From the NCBI GenBank assembly GCA_013396655.1, contig WBMV01007804.1, positions 563,291 through 627,290 on the forward strand: 64,000 nt of DNA. The letters run 5' to 3'. The notes beneath the pieces are model-generated. The model was not told where the DNA came from. It searched no databases and saw nothing but the letters and a program-made list of their open reading frames with translations. Both the position numbers and the translations under genes were made by a program. Shown here in pieces: positions 26,984 to 38,395 of this stretch; within the stretch, counting starts at the first letter, position 1, and the number at the start of each line of letters is the position of its first letter. This DNA comes from Campylorhamphus procurvoides (taxonomy: Eukaryota > Chordata > Aves > Passeriformes > Dendrocolaptidae).

Positions 26984-27345
26984 CTAATTAGCTTTAAACC
27001 TACTCCCACTTTTTGGAGTCAGAATGGAAAGGATTTGAATTTCAGAAAGTGTTGCTCAAATATTTAAGCTTTAACACCAGTCTGAAAGTTCAATATGTGT
27101 CACAAACCACTGTAATAATAATGATGGTGATAATAAAACATTGATAGCAGCCATCTGCCCATTCCAGACAGTTGAATCATTTCCAGTGCTCCCTGAGAGC
27201 CAGCACTGACATGGATTTTTATACACTATATCACAGACAGTATATGCAGGGTCTGCAGCCGAGACCTTTCTGTAATGACGTCAAAGAGGCTGAGCAGCTA
27301 GCTTTTAAAATTGCTGCAGGCTTGTCCTAATGACATTAGGATATA
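26984..27345. promoter_or_regulatory. Candidate regulatory element with CRE and P3 homeobox palindrome
   Basis: CTAATTAG (26984-26991) is a palindromic homeodomain site. TGACGTCA (27276-27283) is the full 8-bp cAMP-response element. Forty-four bases later a perfect inverted repeat TCCTAAT-GAC-ATTAGGA (27325-27341) contains TAATGACATTA (27328-27338), the P3 cooperative site of paired-class homeodomain dimers (TAATNNNATTA). Two long palindromic consensus sites this close are unlikely in random AT-rich DNA. Function and cell type cannot be read from sequence. Confidence 0.38.
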
Positions 27346-28029
27346 ACAGATGAGGAAAGGACAATATGGATATCAACATTACAATAACAATCAAGGACAG
27401 CTCACTTAGCTCTGGAGGCAGCACTTAGGTTATCCTCCATAGAGCTGCTCTCCAAAGTTTGCATCAGTGGAGGGGGTGGGGTGTGAATTCCATGACTAAG
27501 GGGCATAACTCAGCTGGAGAAATTTTTAGTGTGAAGCCTGGAAAAAAAGGAAAGGCATTGGAATTGTTAAGTACTTAAGAAACTGGAAAGAGAAGAGACT
27601 TTAACAAGGCATTTCTGTTGTCTGCTTGCAGACACAAGGGTCAAGTGCACTGTTAAGACCAGTATACAAGACATAGCTAAGGAATTCTCCCAAAAGCAAA
27701 CAAACCCCCCCTCAAAATACATTAATTGAATAAAATATTCTATGAGCAGTTGACTTGACTGCTGGCAGAGGTGCACAATGAGTCAGTTTGTTTCAGCCCT
27801 AGTCATAACCTACATACAGGCACACTTACACATGACCACATCTGAGCTGGAGCTTTGTTGATACACCAAAGAGTGACAAGGCAGACAGGTTTTTTCCTAG
27901 AAGTCTAAAAGTTGCATCTCTTCTCTGATGCACCTGGATCTGTCAGCCCTCTGGATAAGCTGGGAAGCTCACATCAGGTGTTTATAAAAAAGCTATAAAG
28001 AAGGTCCATTTTTTTCAGAGGGTCAAGAA
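27346..28029. other. Unique DNA before the CR1 fragment
   Basis: Unique sequence with no gene. It includes a GGAGGGGGTGGGG run near 27470 and an AP-1-type TGAGTCAG near 27779. Nothing else is recognised. Confidence 0.5.
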
Positions 28030-28556
28030 ATCAAGTTGGACTTGTCATCTGCCTGGATTTGTGCAAAGCATTTGACACTGTCCCTCATGACATTCTTGTC
28101 TCTAAACTGGAGAGACATGGATTTGGTGGATGGATCTGCCAATAGATAAGGAATTGGCTGGAGGGTAGTCCTCAGATGGCTTGTGTTTAATGGCCCGATG
28201 TACAAGTGAAAGCAGCAATAAGCTGTGCTTTTCCAGGGTCAGTACTGGGACCAGCACTGTTAAACAAGTTTAAAGTGCTAGATGTTAAAATGTTTAAGAT
28301 GTTTGTTTAACTGTTTCAGATGTTTAACAACTTTGTCAGTGACATGGACAGTGGGATCAAGTGCCCCCCCAGCAAATTTTCTGATGACACCAAGCAGAAT
28401 GGTGCTGTTAACATGCTGGAGAGAATGGGTGGCATCCAGAGGGACCTGGACAGGCTTGAGAGGGGGGCCCTGTGCAAACTTCATGCAGTTCAACAAGGCC
28501 AAGTGAAAGGTCCTGGGTTGGGACAATCCCAAGCATGAATACAGGCTGGGCAGGTT
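28030..28556 (+). repeat. CR1 LINE reverse-transcriptase fragment
   Basis: A sense-orientation piece of CR1 ORF2, truncated at both ends. The left part reads as [14 protein letters not shown] (about 28054-28095), reverse-transcriptase motif A with the invariant D. The block 'gggtcagtactgggaccagcactgtt' (about 28237-28262) follows, and then the catalytic region about 28374-28392, where FADD is changed to FSDD. The final part matches the 'agagggacctggacaggcttgagagg' and 'ttcaacaaggccaagtg' segments and stops at CAGGCTGGGCAGG near 28554. Between the second and third blocks there is a local insertion at about 28268-28320 made of near-repeats of GATGTTTAA. Frameshifts make it non-functional. The 3' UTR is missing, which is unusual for CR1 and implies later deletion. 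Confidence 0.93.
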
Positions 28557-31500
28557 CTATGAAATAGCAGAGTGTGAGTCCATTTGCAGGTATTATAGGC
28601 ATTAATTTAAATCAGGATAGATTTTAGGAAGTTTTGATGTATTTTTAAAGTCCAAATCATCAAGTGCTTCACAGATTTCTGAAAATGAGCATATCTGTGT
28701 GCTGTGACAGGTGAAAAAACCCAGACAAACATACTGAATCTTTACCAGTACTTATGAAATGAGGTGCAGATTAATTCTGAGTGCAATTCATGGCATGAAA
28801 TATAATTTGTGGAATTTTGCCATTTGCACTCAGTAAATACTCTTATCATGTAAATGAGACTACTGGTATTTGTATGAAATATGTTAATAAATCTGTGTTA
28901 TTTTCGTTACCTCTAAAATATCCTGTGATTTAGCCATTCATGCTAATAGCATAATGTGAATGTTCACAGTTTCTTTATGCTCTTATTTAATTTTTCCTTT
29001 ATATTTTCACTCTACTTAGCAGTACTTGCAGTACTCCAGATGTATCTCTCAGAATAGGTATAGTGTTTAGCATAATTACACTTATCTATAATTATCAACA
29101 TTAAAAGCTACCGTGTTACTCCCTGTACCCTTACTTTTGTCTTATTTTCTGAAAACCATTAGAAGAACACCAACAGTTACATATAATTGTATCATAAAAG
29201 CATGCTATTAAAAGTATTTTTACTTACTGTGGATTGTTAGTCCTGAAAGGAGCATTCTGGGATCTTTAGATCTGAGCAATGAACAACAGAGGCAATACCA
29301 CACCGGAAGGTACCAAGTGTCTCCAGGTACTATATTTCAGTGTATGGTGCAATAAGACAGAATATTCAGAGATATAGGGAATGATGAACACTTTCCGGAG
29401 ATGAATTTAAGGTTAAAAAAAAAAATTTAAAAAATTTCTTTTGAGGAAATTTTTTGAGGTACTGCTACTGTCTCTACAGCACTCTTGGTCTGCTTCCCCT
29501 GTAGACTTTTCAATTTTACTTCTTTATTTCCAAAGTAATCATTGTTGAATTTGTTAGTCAAGTGCTATGATTACCTCTGATTTACCACATAGCAACCATA
29601 TTACCTGATGGAATGGCAATGTATAAAGACCTGCAAAAAGTCAGAAAATAAATAAACTAATCCAAACCTTCCCAGGATCAAACTACTGCCAGTGGTTTTC
29701 TGTCTCCCTCTAGTTATTACCAGCTGTTCATGGTCTGTAAAGTCATCTCATTCAGACACTTCATGCTGACGGCAGTGCTGCATGGTAGAAGACAGGTAGC
29801 AAAATGTCTTCCTTGCCTTGTGCTTTTTCTCTGTTTTACCTAGTTATAGTCATATAAATTGCTAAAATAAGCAATTCAGGAAAGCCTGCAGAGTCTGCTG
29901 TGTTTGTAGGGCAGTAAACTTAGTCTGATTTCTACGATAAACTAGAGCAATGGCAATTTTTTTATGGTAAGTAATGATTCTGATGGAAAATAATTTAAAA
30001 AATCAAATAAAGATACAGCAAGGTACAAATAGAAACTAAAAACATCAGACTGCAGGGTGAAGATTTTAGTTTGGCTTAATTCTGGTGAGAGATTATGCCA
30101 GCATAAGAACTACCCTCACAGCTGTGTGGGAAAATGAAGAGCTGAGGATCATAAACATATCCCACACTCGGTGCCACCACTGCATCAGGCCTGGGAACAG
30201 GATCCCAGCTGGGCATAACAGAAACCAGGAAGCCTCATGTGAACCTGAACCGCTTCCAGCCCTTCACTGAACTCGATAATGTGGCCGAAAGGATGACCAA
30301 AAGTTTCCATGATGATACTTCCACCCACCCTTGGAAAGAGACTCAGTTGATACTGGTCCCCAAGGACAGAGATAACCCAGCAGTTGCAGTGCAAAGGACT
30401 CAGACAACTACTTGGCTGCTGGGCTCAACACTTCACTGTCAAGATTCCCAGATGTTCTCACTGTGTCTGAACCTTTTGTAATCGCAACTGCCAGGCTTTT
30501 TTCCTCAAAGAAAAGGGGGAGAGGAACTGAAGGGATTAGGAATTCTGAACAGAGGAGACATCAGAGCAGGAGTATAAACGCAGAAAATGAATGGTGCCTT
30601 TGCTGACCTAAGAAACATTAAAAATCCAGTACCATGGGCTTCCACTATTTATTGTTCACATCAAATGCCCCAAATTCATTGCACACAAGCCAAATACTTC
30701 CTCATGGGATGCAACAGACTGAAAATACACTGTTTTCAAAATGTCCAGGGGATGGAAGATCTGATCTTTGGGATAGAAAGAAAACTTGGATCAAACTAAG
30801 TCTTATAAGGCTTATGCAGTATTCGGAGGTCAATTTTTCCAAGTTTCAGAGAATGATTTGGGTATTTGACTACCCAGATCTCTGCTCAGTCACTGTTCAT
30901 ATGGACACAGACTGCTCATATGGACCAAGAATGGACTTAATATCCCTTGAACCCAAAGTCTACTAAAAAAGGAAGTGAAAAAGTAGCTAGAAGACCTTCA
31001 ACTTTACAGCAGTGAACTGGCCCATTAAGCGTTAATTCAGGGATATCTTGAGAAACATCTATAAGTTTTTAGTAAATTTGAATAACGATGTAATTTTTGT
31101 AGCTAAAAGCTCTCTCTAATCATAATTCTCATAAATATTCATGTGATCAGTGTTCTTTTATTTTTCTGCCCATTTAAGATTCTGATCTCTCTCCTGGGAC
31201 CAACTACCTGCTAGGATGAATTCCATAAAAGAATTCTAAAAACATTGGTAATGTATAGGGATGAGATTGCTCAGATGACCTTTTTCAGCACATGTCAATA
31301 TTAGATGAGCAACAATTTCATGTTCACATTTTTACTAAATCCAGAAATGCATATTCTAATAAATACCTGATGAAAAACATAGCATATTTGCCCATTTCAG
31401 AAACTCATTTATCATCCTCCATTATCCAGAGAAGTAATAAATGTGAAAAATCATGCTCCTACCAGATATAGCAATTCTTAGGCAATCATTTACTTAGAAA

Positions 31501-33312
31501 CTTATATAGCTCATTTTAAACATTGCAGCATTTTTCCATGTAAAACAACAGCCAAACTTCTCTTTTAACTCACAGATTTTCAATAAACAACTTTTCTTTC
31601 AATTCAGTATCAACACCACACAACTGACAATTTTTACACTGAACTCATAATAGCAGAAATTATTCTAGTCTCATTATTTCTCCTTTTTTAATGACCCATT
31701 TCCTTCTCTCTCCCCTGACCATCCATAAAACACTCCTGCTTTATTTTACTATTTTCCTGGGGCAGGGAGGGAAATAAAATATCGAACTGGATTTTTAAAA
31801 CATACATTTCATATGAAAGAGTCTTCTGACATACACAATGCAGGACAGAATTCAACTTGTGCAAACAAACCAAGCTTCTTGAAGCTTAATTACACTAAAG
31901 TAACCATATTTTAGGGGGCTGAAGAATCCCACAGAGGGAAAACACAACAAATGTCACCCAATACACTTTTCCAAAACTTGTTCCAGCCTCTAGAGTCACA
32001 TCATATTATTCCATTAATTGGACACAATTTTTGCATAGTTGAAGGCATAAGCTGTTCATTTTACTGGGAGGCTCTTCTGTTCATTTCTGCTTCATAAACC
32101 ATTTTAAAAAGCAAGACAAAAAGTCTTTGTAATGCCTAAAGGTACAAGATTCATACCTTCCTTCCTTTGTGATTTAACTTCCTGCTTTTAAAATGCATTA
32201 TCAACTAAGCCCACTCAGTAGCACTACTTAGGCTTTAAATGTCCGCATGAAGTACAGTTATCAATCTTGATATATTAATAAACTCAAATATAAGCTTGTG
32301 TTAATCCTATCTAAGGTTAGCTTTCTCAGTCTTAGTCATTTAGCCCCCTTCAATGCCCAAGAAAATACAACAAGCTTGTCCAGGAAAAAATACGTTCAGA
32401 AGTGAGATAAGTGGCTGAGAAAGGATGAACAATCCTCTGGAGGGTTCTCTGGCTACAACGTGATTTTAGATATTAAGCTTAATCTAGACACTTTTAGCTC
32501 CTAGGCAGCTGAATCTAGATGAAATGAGTAACATCCACAGGACAGCTGGGGCACAGAGGGGAAAATACTACATCTAATTTTAGGCACCCAATCTGAGGTA
32601 GTCAGTGTCAGTGAAGCCTCCCATGACCTCAGTGCTCAAAATTAGTACCAAGGGCTCCACTTTCTGTGTAGATATGACTAATTCAGTATCTCACACAACT
32701 ATGACAGTATTAAAAGTTCTGTCTCCACCTCCAAAACCCAGAACAGGTCCTGTGTTAACACCTTCCAGAGGAAGCCTCTTGCTAAGGTGTAGTGCTTTGC
32801 ATTATCATCTCACAAAAGGCTATTTGACTTTTAGAATGTATAAGGATATATTCAGTTGCAGTATTAAAAGAGAATAAGGAGTGAATTCAGAAAAAGCATT
32901 CCATTCTTAAATTTTTGAGCTAAGCTACAAGTAAAAGGACATCATTGTCATCATTGCCATCATCATCACCGTAAGCAGCTCTTGGCCAATGGAGTAAAAA
33001 CTATTTCCAGAACAGGTTATCTTGAGTACTTCTGACAATAGGCTGGAGGAGAGTGCAATTTAGAATGAGAAACTGGAGAACTGAAGGTCTGGGAAGAAAG
33101 GGGGACCTACATGACTCTTGTGTTGAAGTGAAGAGGAGGGAAGAAACCCTGGTCTGGTTCTGCAGAGAAGACACTGCAGAGATTGTCCTTGCCCTTCCAG
33201 CTGCATGCCATCAGGGCAACGCTGCTTTGAAACAGGCATGCAATGTGCAATCAGAGCAAAAGCACATGGCAATCCATCTTTCCAGGTTATTTAGGTCCAG
33301 CAGCCATTGTCC
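28557..33312. other. Unique AT-rich DNA, no gene recognised
   Basis: Unique sequence. 28740-29000 is AT-rich with many TAAT/ATTA cores. A perfect 10-bp-arm inverted repeat sits at 29429-29455. The stretch 30080-30620 is somewhat GC-richer and has ORFs of 60-80 codons on both strands without recognisable domains. Confidence 0.5.
29429..29455. repeat. Perfect 10-bp inverted repeat in A/T tract
   Basis: AAAAAATTTC at 29429-29438 and GAAATTTTTT at 29446-29455 are exact reverse complements with a 7-base loop TTTTGAG. It is low-complexity in nature (A and T runs), so slippage plus chance is a sufficient explanation. Confidence 0.8.
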
Positions 33313-33442
33313 AGTGCTGAGCACTACACTTTGAGAAAGAAGTGGGCCAAATGGGTTTGGACAGGTGGTGGACAACAAATGCAAATCTTTGTGAAGAAAA
33401 CATATTATATGGGAGGAAGCTGAAGAAAATGGCATTGCCCCA
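33313..33442 (+). repeat. Old CR1 fragment (pre-3' UTR segment)
   Basis: The order of words fits the CR1 segment that reads, in consensus, 'gggcactacactttaagaaagatgtggacaa', then 'aggagggcaacaaagatg', then 'cctatgaggaaaggctgaagg'. Here they appear as GAGCACTACACTTTGAGAAAG, GTGGACAACAAATGCAAA and ATATGGGAGGAAGCTGAAGA. Both ends are truncated and divergence is high. The homology may begin a little upstream of the start given. Confidence 0.6.
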
Positions 33443-33449
33443 CCTAACA

Positions 33450-33505
33450 GCAAAAAAACCCAAAACATACAACAAAATAACCAAAAAACCTCACAAAAAA
33501 ACCTG
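33450..33505. repeat. A/C-rich low-complexity tract
   Basis: Composed almost only of A and C with several AAAAAAACC and CAAAATAACC-like units. It directly follows a truncated CR1, but CR1 does not normally end in poly(A), so it is probably independent. Confidence 0.7.
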
Positions 33506-36500
33506 AGAGAAAACCTGATAAAAATCTTCAGTTATACAAAAGCTGTAAAAAGGAACAGGATTATTTTTTTCATACATCTGAGGTTTAAATGATGGTGAAA
33601 AAAAATGGGAAAAATCATGGAGTATAACTCTATTTGAGTATTGTCACCTTTATAAGTCTTTAAAGAACAAGTTAGATGGTCTTGACATGAGACAAGAAAA
33701 ACAAATGAATGAGACAACCTATTTCAGTCCATCAGGTCATTTAGATCCCTCTGCTTTTATGACTTTATAATGTGCAATGGGAGTATCTGGACTTTGAGTA
33801 GCAGTGGTGGTGGGGTAAGGCCAGCACAAGATTTTTCTCCAACCCCTCTGATGCCACACACTGAACTGAACAGTGTGACAAAGTGGTTTCCTTACACAAC
33901 CTCCTTTAGAAGTTGTTTTGGAGATGGCAGTATTGGGCTGACTGAATGAACCTGCAGCTGCCAGGACTCATTGATTAGGGCTAGTCTCCAGCATTATGGT
34001 ACTGGAATATGTCATATACCATAAGAATAATTAATTTTATCTTATCAAGTCAATCTGTAATTCATTTTTATCTCTTCACCAGCTACATATAAAAAACTGG
34101 TTCTGGAAGTGCTTTAAAAGAACCTTTTAATATCTTAGCCCATGTTACAATAAAATGTAGATGAACAGCAGCTACTTCTCAACACCTTCACTCTTAGGGA
34201 AAGAAGAGGACCAGGCTGACTGTTCAGCATGGCCCAGCCAGCTCTGGTGATGATCAGCAGACCTGAGGGATCACGAGGACCCCAGGGTATGCCATGCTGC
34301 ACTCCTGAGCCTCAGTAAAGCTGTGCATCCGACCTGGTGTCATTCATCAAATGGATGGCAGCCTTGGCACTGAGTGATGATCCTGAACTCCTACTCTTCT
34401 TATCACCTCCAGTGGGTCAGTGGCAAAAGCATCCTTAGAATCTGTCTTAGGCAAATCTCACCTGATGCACATGTGGACTTCTATCTTAGGGGATTGTTTT
34501 TATGTTTTCTTTGTTTTACAATTTTTCATGGGTTTTAAATTTAATTTTTTCAAGTTAACACAGGTATTTACTGGAAAATATATAAAGAGGAGACTATTGG
34601 CAGCATGCACTTTTACTGTAAACCAAAAATGTTCACATAGAAACATCCTTCACTGTAAGAAACCTTACATGATGCACATCAAAATGAGAAAGGGTAAAAA
34701 GCTAAGCGTAACTCTAATTTCATTCTCTCCTATGAAGACAAAAAGGGTTCAGGGGAGTTCTCTTCTGGGGAACTTTCTGACTTTATTATTTTCTTACTGC
34801 TTTCATATTGTCTAAATTCTACAGTCTTTAAAGAAGAAAAAGCACTAATTTGTAATTAGAAGCAAAAACATAAACAACTTGCCCCCATGTTTGCAAAGCC
34901 AGTAGGAATCTTCTAATATTTTCTGAGGACATGTAGAAATGTTATAGTAAGACTACATAAACCAGACTTCCAGGTATTATTCAGATGAAAAGATTACATA
35001 GTAATTCTCAAAACTCTTCATAGATAAGGTTTTTTAAAATAATTAAAAAATACAATTAAGATATTTGTTATCTGCATACTGCATTTCGTGAAAGACTACA
35101 GAGTGCTAACTTTTTTGTCCCATCATAAGAAATCATTAACAGAAAATATCTTTTTTTAAAAGCACATAATTAAATTAGAAATCCCCTTAAGTAATTTTGC
35201 TCTCTGGTTTTGATCAAGAGGCACCAATGCAATAAAGATAAATTACTGATTTCTGGGGCTGAATTATCAAGAATGAAACTGAAGGGACTTTTGTTCTACA
35301 GAAGTAATATTAATTGTTGGCAGTTAATGGCAGAATTATAGGTTCAATTTATTTTTATATAAACCCTTATTGAATTAATTTAACCTTGTGCACTGTGTCA
35401 TAATGGGAATTATCAATAAACTCTCAGGGAAATTTTATTTCATTTCTGCACTGAAGTTTGCTGTAAGAGCTCATGTTATTCAGTTCAGATAGAGTTGCAC
35501 AGCATTTGGTTGTTTTGCCTGGGTTTGTCAATCTTATGCAAGGGAAAAGAGACCATTATTCACTAACATTTTATAGACTGTTTACACTTCAAATATTCCA
35601 TGTCAAAACTAATTTAGTAAGCTAAGTTCAGAGGTAGAAGGTTAATTCATGCTAGAAACTGAGGTTAACACTTAGGAACCTTAGGAGGCTGTACAAGGGT
35701 GGTGACAATTGACAAGGGATTCTCAGAATAACCAAAATCATCATCTCACTAGCCCAGACCCCAGAAATACCGTAGTTCACTCTTCTCCTTTCTCCAACCC
35801 CAAGTCGGACCCTGAACCTGATTGCTCAAGCAGGTCTGGCAATCACAGATATACCAGTAAAGGAGCTGCATTGACAAACTCAGACTGGCAGGTTTCTCAA
35901 TGGCTTCAGACACCTGGAGAGTTTTTGGCAGCTGTGAGCAGAAGCATGGCAATCTGCCCTGGCAGGAAACAGCCAGGCAGCCAGCTGCAGCTGTGATCCC
36001 ACCACATCTAGCCCTGCCAGTGGACTTCAGTCTCACCAAAGCAGCAGCGTGTCTATACAGCTAATTGGATCCTAGGTCACTGTAATTCCTTCTCTTTTCC
36101 TCCCATTTTTCAGTTCATCAGTGAAAGATAAAGTGTGTCACCTTAGCCTCATGTTCACACATGCTTGTCATCCAGGATCTGACGACCTCATCTTCCTTCT
36201 TCCAGATGTCTTTTTCAATGTTTTTCTCTATCTGCTGATCTCATCCTCTGCAAACGTACTGAAGGGCATTAAGTGATGGATTAAATGATAATTGAACTCA
36301 GGCAATGTTTTCACACCATTACTCTCCTTGTTATATGTTCTCTCTCTTTCCCTGTTGCCCTTAAGAAGCATGACACAAACTGAGGCAAACAGCAAGTGAA
36401 AATGACCTTTGGAGTATCACCACCACAATACAAAAAAACCATGAATGAGACCCTCCTGTATCTCTGGTTGTTGTAACAGTAGAGAAAGGAAAGTACAACA

Positions 36501-38162
36501 TTCACTAGCTAATTAATTTTTCTGCATGAGATAAAGCACTCTTTCATGTATCAACAGAGCATCACAATTGTCCTCTTGCCCTATGAGCTCCCTTTGAGCA
36601 TATACCAATAGATAACATAGTCATGTGTCAGTGTACTCACTTCTGCTGTGATCTTTCTATATATTGCATGACACTTTGAAAGCATTCCTTCCAGTAAAGA
36701 CTCCTAAAATTTTGAGTAAGACTGTACCAATAAGTGTTAAAGACTCTTAACTTGGTCCAGCTTCACAGATTCTTGTAATTCTGTTGGTTTACTCTACAAA
36801 TACAAGGGAAGTAAAATGATAGAAGATGAATCTACAGGTTTATTTTACCCGTATCACAGTTTTAAGACAGAAAGAGTTGACAGAACTGCTGTTTAGCTTG
36901 ACCTGTCCCAAGTCTAGCTCATCTGGGCTCACTCCAGGAGCTGGATGAGTAACTATGCTGACTAATGAGGAGTAGGTCTATTGTAATCCTTTTTAAACAT
37001 CTCTGACTGAGCCATTTGATTCTACTGCTTCCCTGGAAAAGGAATGATGCAGTAGTAACAGTTCAAATCAGGTTGTTTTGGGAAAAGAACTGTAAGTTAC
37101 CAGAACTGAAGGCAGTTCTGGTGTCAAATACAGCAGATTCAGTAACTGTGAAAGAGCTGAGGCTGTTGAACTGAATGTTCATGGTGACAAGAGAAATCAG
37201 TTCAAGCCATTTTGTATAGAAACCTACAACACTTAGAAATTCTTTCAAAAGGAGAGGGCAGTGAATTTGATCCTTGACCATATCCTAAGGAAACACTGTG
37301 CTTATTGGTGGCTGACACATTCAACTGATTCCAGAGCATCACATGCATCTCCTGGTCAATGTTTTTAGGAGCACTATGTCTGAATTTGCTACAGATAATG
37401 TAGCTAAAACATAAATAAACTTTTGATTTCCTGTAGGAACACCAAAGTGAAAGTTTTTCTTCATAAGCAGACAGATCAGAGTGCTGTCTTAAAAATTATT
37501 TCAACTCTGTTCATTTACTCTGTTGGCCAACCTCTTCCTCCCCACCCAGCCAAGGACTCATGCCAAGCTCTGGATAAATCATTGGCAGCCATTTTCATGA
37601 CATGATTGGCTTGAAAATGCATGGGAGGAATTCCAGCACTGAGAATTCAGCTGCAGGTGGAGGAGCACAATCTGGTATACCCAATGGCTGTCGTCTCCAC
37701 ACGATGGCATTTGCAATCTGTTTTTTTGGCTCACAAAAAGTTGTGCAATCATAAGCACTTAGAGTAACACTCAGTTACTGCTTACAAGCAGCTCTATCGC
37801 TGCATGCACAGCAATACAACTGAAGCCTTGGCTTGTCTTTGAAGTAAATCCGTAGAAGGGGCAAGCCCTTGATCAATTCATATTTTGTTCAGTTGGTGTC
37901 AGCATTCCTCAGTAAAAAGAAAAAGGTGTTTCAATTCCATCTCTTAATGAATGCCTGAGAATGGCTCCAAAACCACAAAAAGATCCATAGTTCATAATCA
38001 GCAACAGCCTCTCCTTGCCGTAATGGATGAATGTGGACTTGGACAGCAGTTGCTCAATATTTTTGAATGACTCTGCATGCTGGCAAATCCCTCTCTAAGG
38101 ATCTGCCTTGCTAACAGGCAGCAAGGCATTTTAATGATTTCTGACTTTAGAAAACAAAGTTC

Positions 38163-38177
38163 TGGTTGTTGTTGTTG
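38163..38177. repeat. (GTT)n short microsatellite
   Basis: Five GTT/TTG-type units in a row within TGGTTGTTGTTGTTGTGA. Confidence 0.8.
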
Positions 38178-38244
38178 TGATTAGAGCAACAGAGGAAAAG
38201 GCTCCCTTCCCTCAGTCTGCTCTCACTCTCACCAATACAATCCA

Positions 38245-38395
38245 GTACGTGTTTGACCTTTTTTGCCAGAGAACACTGGTGATTCCTGTCCAGTTGGTAG
38301 TCTACTAGGACCCAAAAGCCCTTCTTTTCTTTTTTTTTCTTTTCTTTTTTAAAGCAGCATTGTCCTCCATGCACAGCTCCGTGGAGTTTTTCCAT
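38245..38395 (-). repeat. CR1 fragment interrupted by a T/C tract
   Basis: Read on the plus strand, the words GACCTTTTTTGCCAG, CCTGTCCAGTTGGTAGTC and TACTAGGACCCAAAAGCCCTT follow the antisense CR1 order 'ggccttcttggccac', 'catgtccagcttgttgtc', 'caccaggacccccaagtcctt'. The element therefore lies on the minus strand, in the part just upstream of the 3' UTR. Where the consensus goes on as 'ctctgcagagctgct', this copy has a pyrimidine expansion (38325-38351) before GCAGCATTGTCC. Both ends are truncated. Confidence 0.72.
38325..38351. repeat. T/C-rich expansion
   Basis: TTTTCT-type units and a T run inside the CR1 copy, consistent with slippage. Confidence 0.8.

Larger units (their letters stand above)
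33443..38215. other. Unique AT-rich DNA, no gene recognised
   Basis: An A/C-rich simple stretch (33450-33505, built on repeated CAAAAAAACC-like units) abuts the old CR1 piece. 35150-35480 is AT-rich with dense TAAT/ATTA cores. The 131-codon plus frame at 34420-34815 and the overlapping plus and minus frames at 35709-36039 show no known domain. Confidence 0.5.

Noticed and set aside
34230..34350. LTR-like end (CAGTAAAGCTGTGCATCCGACC)
   Set aside because: No paired LTR, no TG...CA boundaries or target duplication, and no retroviral coding sequence nearby.
34420..34815. 131-codon open frame on the plus strand
   Set aside because: It begins with GTG rather than ATG, lies in AT-rich DNA, has a composition of Phe/Lys/Leu expected from base content, has no domain and no splice context. 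The length is within chance.
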